Origin: a virus
Virus record (IMG/VR): IMGVR_UViG_3300027911_000012
Span: 1 to 64,000 of that record
Direction: 5' to 3' (one strand)
Length of the DNA stretch: 64,000 nucleotides
This document shows positions 40,466 through 46,838 of the stretch, in pieces. Every line of letters starts with the position of its first letter. The stretch's first letter is position 1. Under the pieces are notes generated by a model, which ran no database searches, was not told the DNA's origin, and saw only the letters and a list, made by a program, of their open reading frames with translations. The position numbers and the translations under genes were made by a program.

Positions 40466-40489
40466 CGATGATTTGCAGAAGGAGGATGT

Positions 40490-40687
40490 ATGGCTCTTGC
40501 CGAATCTATCTTCGAGAACAAGCGATTGACAGAGGCCACGCGAGAGTTGAGAGAGGCGCTGGTGCTCGCGAACGAACACTGGCAACACGCTCCGCATACT
40601 CACACCGGCGAAGGCGGCGTAACTGAACACGACCCCAGACATTGCACTCGATGCCGAATTGACGCTGCGCTGGCGAAGTACTCGTAG
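40490..40687 (+). CDS. Small hypothetical protein
   Basis: 65 residues from ATG 40490 (GGAGG upstream). Helical start, then His residues and CTRC, a possible metal site. Unknown function. Confidence 0.55.
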   Translation: MALAESIFENKRLTEATRELREALVLANEHWQHAPHTHTGEGGVTEHDPRHCTRCRIDAALAKYS

Positions 40688-40714
40688 GTGAAGGAATGAC
40701 GGAAGGAGACAACC

Positions 40715-40795
40715 ATGAAATATGTCAGCGCGATTGCGATTTCGGTTATTTTGGGATTTGAAATCGGTATCTTGCTCATGGATGCAGAGGCATAG
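40715..40795 (+). CDS. Tiny single-helix membrane peptide
   Basis: 26 residues, nearly all one hydrophobic helix (residues about 3-22) ending DAEA. GGAGA lies 6 nt before ATG 40715, a good ribosome site. Small phage membrane peptides can regulate lysis or host membrane proteins; function here is unknown. Confidence 0.5.
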   Translation: MKYVSAIAISVILGFEIGILLMDAEA

Positions 40796-40797
40796 AC

Positions 40798-41028
40798 ATG
40801 ATTACCATAGTTCAACGCTTACTCGATTCTGTGTTCGGCTGCTCCCATCCCGAATGCTCGTTCCCGATTACCCTGATCATCGACGGCCATCGTCTCACCT
40901 ATCGCACCTGCCTGTCCTGTGGCGCCCGCCGCAAATACGACATCAACCGGATGCGGTATGTCCCATTCGAATCCGGCGACCAACGGAAGCTGTCATGCCC
41001 GAATTATGGTCAAGGCGTGGTCAGGTAA
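40798..41028 (+). CDS. Small zinc-binding protein
   Basis: 76 residues. CSHPEC and CLSCGARRKYD give four Cys. Likely nucleic-acid binding. Two nt after the preceding stop. Confidence 0.6.
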   Translation: MITIVQRLLDSVFGCSHPECSFPITLIIDGHRLTYRTCLSCGARRKYDINRMRYVPFESGDQRKLSCPNYGQGVVR

Positions 41029-41049
41029 TCGGTGATCGGTAACCCGCGA

Positions 41050-41087
41050 TTGATTTGCGCTGCCATCCTGACGTATCATTAACGTCA
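41050..41087 (+). promoter_or_regulatory. Promoter with overlapping operator, near-leaderless
   Basis: TTGATT (41050-41055), 18-nt spacer, TATCAT (41074-41079). The -10 lies inside the inverted repeat TGACGT-N7-ACGTCA (41069-41087). The predicted transcription start (about 41086) is only a few nt before ATG 41090. The arrangement suits autorepression of the regulator that follows. Confidence 0.6.
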
Positions 41088-41089
41088 AT

Positions 41090-41596
41090 ATGCAGGACGC
41101 TACTGCACAACAGCAGTCTACAGGGTCTGTCCTGCCATCACTATCGCCATTTCCAGCTACGCACGTTGTCGCCGCCCCCCAACGACAGACCCTGAGCTGC
41201 CCGCATTGCGATCTTGTCCAGTTCATGACCGTGAGCGGTTCATGCCGTCGGTGTCACGGCGCGCTGGCAGAGAGGCCACCAGAGACGGCTGCGGTCAACG
41301 CTGCGGTCGTCATTAGCGCCCCCGAAGCCCACCAAACCGGTCATAAACCGAAACCGTTACCGTTGAATGTTGCGCTGCCCGTTGTGCTGTGCTGGCTGCG
41401 GCTCCGTCACGGGTGGTCACAGAAACGTCTTGCGGTAGAGATTGGTGTCCCTCGGACGTACGTGTCCAGAATCGAGAACGGAGCTGCGTCAGCCACGTGT
41501 GTTAGTCTGGAACGAATAGCGGCGGGACTAGGAGTCAGCCTCGCGAAAGTGTTCCTGATGTGCGAAGAATTGATGAAGACGGATAGTGGTGGCTAG
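41090..41596 (+). CDS. Zinc-ribbon plus XRE-type regulator
   Basis: 168 residues. A ribbon LSCPHCDLVQFM...CRRCHGAL (about 35-62), a Pro/Ala linker, then an XRE helix-turn-helix (LRHGWSQKRLAVEIGVPRTY, VSRIENG). The combination is one I associate with acidobacterial regulators, a weak host hint. No ribosome site; translation from a near-leaderless mRNA is likely. Its last 4 nt overlap the convergent gene at 41593. Confidence 0.75.
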   Translation: MQDATAQQQSTGSVLPSLSPFPATHVVAAPQRQTLSCPHCDLVQFMTVSGSCRRCHGALAERPPETAAVNAAVVISAPEAHQTGHKPKPLPLNVALPVVLCWLRLRHGWSQKRLAVEIGVPRTYVSRIENGAASATCVSLERIAAGLGVSLAKVFLMCEELMKTDSGG

Positions 41597-41928
41597 ACCG
41601 AGATTGCGAACTGCGGCACCTGATAAATCAAATCATAGGGCTCATAAATGCGGATAATCAGGCTGCAAATGGGGCACATCTGGATCGCAACCGACATTTG
41701 TGTTCCCTCGTCGAAATCGCGCTGTATCAGGAACGAATCGAACCAGTGTAGACACGGGCTAGTCCACAAGCCAGTCTCGGCCCACATTTGGCCACTCACT
41801 GGATACGCTTGGAAGTTTCCGACGTTCTGTGTGGGAAATACTTGGGTGCCGACGCCGCCTGGCTGACTCCACGCAATTCCGTTCCACCGAGGCTGGTACA
41901 GCGATCCGACGACAAAAGACGACGGCAT
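41593..41928 (-). CDS. Hypothetical virion-region protein
   Basis: 111 residues. Contains TGLWTSPCLHWFDSFLI and a CPIC pair near the end. The Trp/Gly-rich N-terminus looks structural. Last gene of the right leftward arm, so transcribed last. No family name known. Confidence 0.6.
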   Translation of the reverse strand: MPSSFVVGSLYQPRWNGIAWSQPGGVGTQVFPTQNVGNFQAYPVSGQMWAETGLWTSPCLHWFDSFLIQRDFDEGTQMSVAIQMCPICSLIIRIYEPYDLIYQVPQFAISV

Positions 41929-41937
41929 GATCGTCCC

Positions 41938-42315
41938 CTAGTCCAGCTTAATGTGCACGTTTTTGGCAAACTCGTCGTCTTGAGAACTGGCCACATCAGG
42001 CAACGGAATAACCAGACTGAACACTCTGTCCGCTGGACACTCGATTTTGCCATCGCCGATGCCCATGCGAATCGGACTCAGCGGCCCACCGAATGTAGAC
42101 AGTTCGAGAAATATATCGGCGCCATCGGCAACTAATTTACGCTGTTCGGGCGTAAGCGTCCATCGGCTGACTACGGGCACGTACGGGTCGATGTCGGCGT
42201 TGTTCCGTAGCGTACGAAGTGGTATGTACTCGGGTTGATTTTTTGCATAAGTCACCTCCAAGTGCTCCATGCCGTCGATGACGGGGCCGTTTCGGGGGTT
42301 CAGGTACTCGAACAT
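41938..42315 (-). CDS. Hypothetical virion-region protein
   Basis: 125 residues from ATG 42315, right after the upstream stop. Beta-rich C-terminal half, with RWTLTPEQRKLVADGADIFL, a motif seen in proteins near phage tail genes. Function unknown. Confidence 0.6.
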   Translation of the reverse strand: MFEYLNPRNGPVIDGMEHLEVTYAKNQPEYIPLRTLRNNADIDPYVPVVSRWTLTPEQRKLVADGADIFLELSTFGGPLSPIRMGIGDGKIECPADRVFSLVIPLPDVASSQDDEFAKNVHIKLD

Positions 42316-42317
42316 GG

Positions 42318-42836
42318 TCAGGCTCCTGTGGTATTGGTGGCGGCAGGCGCAGGCTGCTCGACGACGCTCCAATCGCCGTACAGGTATGAATTCAATGCCT
42401 CGGCGATCCGCTTCTGCGCTTCCTCAACCAGACTGCATCCGTCGGCCTCGGCCCATAGCTCAAGCTGTTCGACGGTAGGAGTGTCCAGCTCGACGCTGAC
42501 TACCATCGACCCGTCGGCACGTTTGCCGGATGACTGCGGTGCTGTCACGCCCTCGGCCACGGCCATACCGCGGATCTTCTGGAGCTGATCTGGGGTCAGA
42601 GAAGCGAGCACGCTAGCCAGATTTAGTGCCGGATTGGGATTGTCGGCTACAGCGGGTGGTGCCGAGGCAGCGGCGGGCTGTACGGGGCCAGTAGAGTCCG
42701 GTTTAACCTCGGCAGGCCCAGCGAATTCAGCCTCGCTAACGGGCTCGGAAACGCCATTCTGGGCTATGGCCGCGTTTTGGCTTTCTTGGGTGGTTTCCGG
42801 CTTCACCGGAGGCGCTACAGGCTTCCATTTGGACAT
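42318..42836 (-). CDS. Hypothetical protein with disordered N-terminus
   Basis: 172 residues. The first 70 are Pro/Ala/Glu-rich and disordered. Residues about 72-95 form a helix (LASVLASLTPDQLQKIRGMA). The C-terminal part (VVSVELDTPTVEQLELWAEA) reads like a ribbon-helix-helix or small helical fold. Unknown role. Confidence 0.6.
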   Translation of the reverse strand: MSKWKPVAPPVKPETTQESQNAAIAQNGVSEPVSEAEFAGPAEVKPDSTGPVQPAAASAPPAVADNPNPALNLASVLASLTPDQLQKIRGMAVAEGVTAPQSSGKRADGSMVVSVELDTPTVEQLELWAEADGCSLVEEAQKRIAEALNSYLYGDWSVVEQPAPAATNTTGA

Positions 42837-42844
42837 ATCTGTGT

Positions 42845-43045
42845 CTACCTGCCTTTTCTCGCCCTAGTATACCGCCGACGACCACGCTTGCCACGGGATT
42901 TTTTCGCCACCCGCTTATACCCGCCCGATTTCGTAATCCGGTTTTTGCGTGCCATGCTTAGACTCATGGCCACGGCCTGCCGTTCTGGTACATTCTCGGA
43001 TCGCAACTTGCTGATCTTGCGGGATACACGTGCTTCGCTGTTCAT
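42845..43045 (-). CDS. Small very basic phage protein
   Basis: 66 residues; GAGGT 6 nt before ATG. The middle (PERQAVAMSLSMARK) belongs to a common small phage family with a Lys/Arg-rich tail. Probably DNA- or RNA-binding; role unknown. Confidence 0.65.
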   Translation of the reverse strand: MNSEARVSRKISKLRSENVPERQAVAMSLSMARKNRITKSGGYKRVAKKSRGKRGRRRYTRARKGR

Positions 43046-43048
43046 GGA

Positions 43049-43456
43049 TTACCTCGCGTCGGTAGCAAACACTTTTATCTGACTAGCTGCACCTGCCGCC
43101 GATCCCACTATTCCCAAGGTCTGTACCCACCGCTCCAGTTTCCGGTGTCCAGTCCTGTGTAGCCAATACGACACGCCGATTTTGACTCCAGCGTCTACAG
43201 CAAAGAATCCCGCTAACTCCGCTTTCGATCCGGACTGCACAAACGGACGAGCCAGCGGATCTAACTCGGGCGTCAGATTCGGGTGCGCGCAATGTGCCCA
43301 ACCGTATCGGCACACGGACTGCTGCGTGAAAAACGCGTCCGTACCCTCTAATGCGAGCTGCGCGATCACGTAGCGTTTTGAGAACGGTGAACTGGTTCCG
43401 TCTTGCGCGAGCACGGTTGCAGCGTACAGCATAAACGCTATCAATACCCGTTGCAT
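43049..43456 (-). CDS. Exported protein with signal peptide
   Basis: 135 residues from ATG 43456 (or ATG 43468). Residues 1-20 look like a signal peptide (LIAFMLYAATVLAQ). The mature part has a CRYGWAHCAHPN motif and two later hydrophobic stretches. Overlaps the fibre-like gene upstream by 16 nt; both have signal peptides, so they may act together at the envelope. Unknown function. Confidence 0.65.
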   Translation of the reverse strand: MQRVLIAFMLYAATVLAQDGTSSPFSKRYVIAQLALEGTDAFFTQQSVCRYGWAHCAHPNLTPELDPLARPFVQSGSKAELAGFFAVDAGVKIGVSYWLHRTGHRKLERWVQTLGIVGSAAGAASQIKVFATDAR

Positions 43457-44715
43457 AGATACGACCATTGGTAGCTTGTGTTGATGAGAGCCCCGGTGCC
43501 TAGTACCAGCGAGAACCCGGACGCGCTAACCGGCATGTAAATCGACAGTGAATTGTCAGCGGATGCAGCGCTGCCACCAGCAGGCGCGAACGTGCAGGAC
43601 GCGAATGTCGAAAACGGCGTACTGAACGTGAGCGCGAATATCGACGACGTTGTGCCCGACGCCGCCGTGGCGTTGACAGCGCCTATCTTGTCTGTGCTGC
43701 CGGACACTAGGGACGCCGATCCGCTGCCGAGTGCCGCCCCAGCCACGACAGAGGGGGTGCCACCAATCGAGCAACCGGGCCTGAACGCCGTACCCGTCCC
43801 CGTGGACTGTAAACAGTATCCACTGGTGCCGTAACTGCCGCCGATCTGATAACCGGTTGCCGCATTAACGAACGTGCCCGCGACCAGCGATGTCGAGGAC
43901 GTGATTGACTGAGACGCAGTCAGAAATCCCGTGGTCGCGATTCCGCCAACACCGATTGTGGCTTCGAGCCCGAATAGCGTGGCGCTGCTGGTGATACTGC
44001 CAGCGGCAGCGAGTGTGCCGCTCAGGGTGACGTTGCCAGTGAATGAGGATGCCCCAGTGACCCCGAGAGTTCCCGATACGGTCTCGTTGCCGTTGACGGT
44101 GAGACCGTTGATCGTGGTGGAGTTCAACGTGCTCGGAATCATGTTGGCGGTGAGCGAGCAGAACGATGGAAAGGCGATCGAGTTCAGGCAATTCCCGAAT
44201 ACGGTATTCGCATTCTGGGCAACGAACGACGCTGATAGGTTACAGACGCCGGTGCAACCAGAGCCGGTGACGGCGAACACGGAACCCGGAAGTGAGAGGT
44301 TGACGATACTGACGGTGCCCGTGCCGTTGACGAACACTAAGAAGCTCTCGCTGTATACAAATCCGGCTCCAATCGGAGTGGACTCCTGTACCAGAAAACT
44401 TCCCGTAGGCAGGAACACGGAATAGAAACCGTTTGAGTCAGCGTCAAAGGGGTTCCCTAGAGGCGATGTCAATCCGGGGTCGGCGTAGACGTTCGAGATT
44501 AGCGGACTGCACGGAGTACCGATCGCGGTCGATGTGCAGACGCGGACGATGGCGTTGGGAATGACTTGTCCTGATCCGCCGTTTGCGACCGTGCCACTCA
44601 CGACTTGACGGATCAGGTTACCGCCCTGTCCGAAACACGCGGCAGTCAGTAACGACACCAGAGCTAGTCTACTCAGGACATTTCTTACGGTGTACCACCT
44701 TGTTCTCGACCCCAT
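43441..44715 (-). CDS. Fibre-like protein with signal peptide
   Basis: 424 residues from ATG 44715, chosen for AAAGGAG 7 nt upstream; the frame is open further up but overlaps another gene. Residues 1-30 form a signal peptide (LALVSLLTAACFGQ). An Ig-like or carboxypeptidase-regulatory-type domain follows (IPNAIVRVCTST, DSNGFYSVFLPTGSF), then repeats of the phage-fibre type (TINGLTVNGNETVSGTLGVT). A signal peptide on a fibre-like protein is odd for a virion part and suggests a secreted or surface protein. Confidence 0.7.
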   Translation of the reverse strand: MGSRTRWYTVRNVLSRLALVSLLTAACFGQGGNLIRQVVSGTVANGGSGQVIPNAIVRVCTSTAIGTPCSPLISNVYADPGLTSPLGNPFDADSNGFYSVFLPTGSFLVQESTPIGAGFVYSESFLVFVNGTGTVSIVNLSLPGSVFAVTGSGCTGVCNLSASFVAQNANTVFGNCLNSIAFPSFCSLTANMIPSTLNSTTINGLTVNGNETVSGTLGVTGASSFTGNVTLSGTLAAAGSITSSATLFGLEATIGVGGIATTGFLTASQSITSSTSLVAGTFVNAATGYQIGGSYGTSGYCLQSTGTGTAFRPGCSIGGTPSVVAGAALGSGSASLVSGSTDKIGAVNATAASGTTSSIFALTFSTPFSTFASCTFAPAGGSAASADNSLSIYMPVSASGFSLVLGTGALINTSYQWSYLCNGY

Positions 44716-44941
44716 CTTTGAACTCCTTTGACTCGAATACCGAGTCTTCGAACTCCAGCCAGTTCCCGCATCGCGCGCACTTGGATTCTTGCCGTCTACG
44801 CTGCTCGCCGAGGGCTTCCCATTTTGCGTATCTGCCTGCTTCGTTGTGTCGATATTGGGATACACCGTCACGAGTCTTAACCGCACGGGATTGGGTCTCG
44901 CGGACGGCGGGTTTCGTGAAACGGACTCGTCGGGCACGCAT
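44669..44941 (-). CDS. Small zinc-binding protein from a leaderless-type promoter
   Basis: 90 residues from ATG 44941. The TACACT -10 ends 6 nt before the ATG, with TTGGTT as -35, so the mRNA should start at the codon itself. Very basic N-terminal half; CARCGNWLEF and a final Cys form a possible zinc site. Overlaps the next gene by 47 nt. Confidence 0.6.
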   Translation of the reverse strand: MRARRVRFTKPAVRETQSRAVKTRDGVSQYRHNEAGRYAKWEALGEQRRRQESKCARCGNWLEFEDSVFESKEFKDGVENKVVHRKKCPE

Positions 44942-44947
44942 GAGTAG

Positions 44948-44977
44948 AGTGTAGCTCAATAACGCTATCCGAACCAA
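44948..44977 (-). promoter_or_regulatory. Leftward leaderless-type promoter
   Basis: On the minus strand TTGGTT (44972-44977), 18-nt spacer, TACACT (44948-44953), then 6 nt to ATG 44941. It is back to back with the rightward promoter at 44989. Confidence 0.55.
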
Positions 44978-44988
44978 CCACAATTTTC

Positions 44989-45017
44989 TTGACAATCTGT
45001 ATACAAAGCCTTAAAAC
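44989..45017 (+). promoter_or_regulatory. Rightward leaderless-type promoter
   Basis: TTGACA (44989-44994), 17-nt spacer, TAAAAC (45012-45017), then 6 nt to ATG 45024 of the Thg1-like gene. No ribosome site exists between promoter and ATG. Confidence 0.65.
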
Positions 45018-45023
45018 CGTGTC

Positions 45024-45770
45024 ATGGCAAACGACGCAATCGGCGAAAGAATGAAATCTCAATACGAGGACAGGACACGTATCTTCCTGCCCCGACGAAC
45101 GTATACAATTTTACGCGTAGACGGCAAGGCGTTTCACTCCTACTGTCGCGGCATGGCACGCCCGTACGACAAAGGTTTCATGCAGGCAATGGACAACACC
45201 GCTATGTCGATGCTCAAAGAGCTGATGGGGGCCGAGATCGCTTATGTACAATCCGACGAAATCAGCTTCCTGTTGACCGACTTCGCCAAACCTAATACAG
45301 AAGCGTGGTTTGACGGCAACATCCAGAAGATGTCGAGCGTGGCAGCGGCAATGGCGACGGCGTATTTCACGGTGTCGATGGGCGGTGAGCGTGGATTAGC
45401 GATGTTCGACGCCAGAGTGTTCACGATACCGGATCATGTCGAAGTCGAGAACTACTTCATCTGGCGACAACAGGACGCCACGAGAAATTCGATTCTGATG
45501 TTAGCGCAGCACTACTATTCGCCGAAGCAGATGCACGGGAAGAACTGTTCCGAACTTCAGGACATGATCCACGACAAGGGCGATAACTGGAACGATCATC
45601 CGGCAAGATTCAAGCGCGGCGGATTCGCGTACTATGACAAGTCGGCGCAGCCTTACCCTGCTTGGCGGATGGCCGATGAGTGCCCTGTGTTTACAGGGGA
45701 CGAGGGTAGGCCGTTTCTGAAATCCCTGATTCCGGTGCACTGGCAAGAGGATTTGGCGGTGGTTAAATGA
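45024..45770 (+). CDS. Thg1-like 3'-5' nucleotidyltransferase (tRNA repair)
   Basis: 248 residues. The polymerase-fold metal motifs are ILRVDGKAFHSY (Asp33) and YVQSDEISFLL (Asp78, Glu79), the two signatures of tRNA-His guanylyltransferase and Thg1-like proteins. Length matches the family (about 240-260). Bacterial and phage members mainly repair 5'-truncated tRNAs by adding nucleotides in the reverse direction. It is a single rightward gene inside the leftward virion block, with its own leaderless-type promoter, and converges with a KTSC gene (8-nt overlap). Confidence 0.85.
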   Translation: MANDAIGERMKSQYEDRTRIFLPRRTYTILRVDGKAFHSYCRGMARPYDKGFMQAMDNTAMSMLKELMGAEIAYVQSDEISFLLTDFAKPNTEAWFDGNIQKMSSVAAAMATAYFTVSMGGERGLAMFDARVFTIPDHVEVENYFIWRQQDATRNSILMLAQHYYSPKQMHGKNCSELQDMIHDKGDNWNDHPARFKRGGFAYYDKSAQPYPAWRMADECPVFTGDEGRPFLKSLIPVHWQEDLAVVK

Positions 45771-45984
45771 TCCGCTGTTGCGGGAACACGTTCTCGATAT
45801 ACGCGTTCAAGTATTTTGTCGCCGATAGCGCGTTCTCGAAGCCATGTGCGGCAGTCTCATCGACTTCATAGAATTCTATGACGCCGCCTTTAAGAAACTC
45901 AACCGTCAACTGCTGACTATCCTTGTCGTACATCACACTAGCCACATTCGTGCTCGGCGGATGCGATATGATTTCCTGTGCCAT
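45763..45984 (-). CDS. KTSC-domain protein
   Basis: 73 residues from ATG 45984. The pattern TNVASVMYDKDSQQLTVEFL, then a Gly turn, aromatic EFYEV and a final SATKYLNAYI matches the KTSC domain found alone in many phages and attached to lysyl-tRNA synthetases elsewhere. Suspected RNA-binding; here it sits beside the Thg1-like gene. Confidence 0.7.
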   Translation of the reverse strand: MAQEIISHPPSTNVASVMYDKDSQQLTVEFLKGGVIEFYEVDETAAHGFENALSATKYLNAYIENVFPQQRII

Positions 45985-45995
45985 GCCCAAAATCG

Positions 45996-46001
45996 TATAC
46001 T
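45996..46001 (+). promoter_or_regulatory. -10 element of a leaderless-type promoter
   Basis: TATACT (45996-46001) is followed after 6 nt by GTG 46008. The region 17 nt upstream (TTCCTG) is a poor -35, so this promoter may need help or be weak. Confidence 0.4.
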
Positions 46002-46007
46002 ATTCCC

Positions 46008-46628
46008 GTGGCGACCATCAAGCGTAAAACCACCGTCAAGCCTATAGACTTGGCTCATGCGCTCAAAATCCCCATTGATCGTATCCGCGCCCTCGTCGAT
46101 GCCGGATACCTGTGCACTGTACGCGGCCAATTCGATTACCGTATTGTCAAGAGCAACCCGCCGTCGCGGATACCGCCGCGGATCGTCGATCGCATCAGTG
46201 TCGCGCTATGGTTACTGGGGATTGACCATCATCAGATTCCAGAATTCAGTGTGAATCTGGAAATCGAGATCATGAGGATCGCGAAACTCCCGTACCCGCA
46301 GCGCGTCGAGCAGGCGTTGAGATTAGCGCTCAGATATCGGGACGCAGAGGAACTGGTGCGAGCAATAACCAGCGCTCGTGTCGGGGACGTGGCGGCGGCG
46401 AGAATCGCGCAACTGAATCGGAGCTATAAAGCGAAAATCGCCAGCATGTGCGGCGCTAACTTGTTTGATCGCGATCAGGGGGAGTCGGATCGGACTCGCC
46501 AGGCTCATCCTCATCGTCCATCATCTGGGCCAGTTCCAATAGACGGGCCTGCTGCACCATCTCGAAAACCTCTTCAATTGGCAAGTCGATCAGAAACCCA
46601 TCCGCGACCGAAGACTGGCCGGGCGTGA
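46008..46628 (+). CDS. HTH-containing hypothetical protein
   Basis: 206 residues from GTG 46008. N-terminal KPIDLAHALKIPIDRIRALV then AGYLCTV reads like an excisionase/MerR-type winged helix that binds DNA. The rest is helical. The last 50 residues are Pro/Arg/Ser-rich and overlap a good minus-strand gene (46456-46716), so the C-terminus may be a readthrough tail. Single rightward gene among leftward virion genes. Confidence 0.55.
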   Translation: MATIKRKTTVKPIDLAHALKIPIDRIRALVDAGYLCTVRGQFDYRIVKSNPPSRIPPRIVDRISVALWLLGIDHHQIPEFSVNLEIEIMRIAKLPYPQRVEQALRLALRYRDAEELVRAITSARVGDVAAARIAQLNRSYKAKIASMCGANLFDRDQGESDRTRQAHPHRPSSGPVPIDGPAAPSRKPLQLASRSETHPRPKTGRA

Positions 46629-46716
46629 ATATCACACACTGATCACCGCCGCTGACTGAGCGGATGCACGCAATGTGGTCAACGTTGAAGTAGGTGTCGC
46701 CAATCTGAAGGAACAT
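46456..46716 (-). CDS. Small hypothetical protein
   Basis: 86 residues. The first half (GDTYFNVDHIACIRSVSGG, then CVIF) is a compact beta domain of a type seen in small phage proteins, the second half helical and acidic. Convergent overlap of 173 nt with the HTH gene. First gene after the long internal-protein gene in the leftward arm. Confidence 0.6.
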   Translation of the reverse strand: MFLQIGDTYFNVDHIACIRSVSGGDQCVIFTPGQSSVADGFLIDLPIEEVFEMVQQARLLELAQMMDDEDEPGESDPTPPDRDQTS

Positions 46717-46838
46717 AAGAGTAAGCTGCTCTTTTGTTATCTTTGGCTGGGATGAGCATGAACCCAGACTACGCGAGACTCACACCCGGAATGCTCGTCT
46801 GGCGACTGACCGAAATACGCGTCCTAGATCGGCCATTC

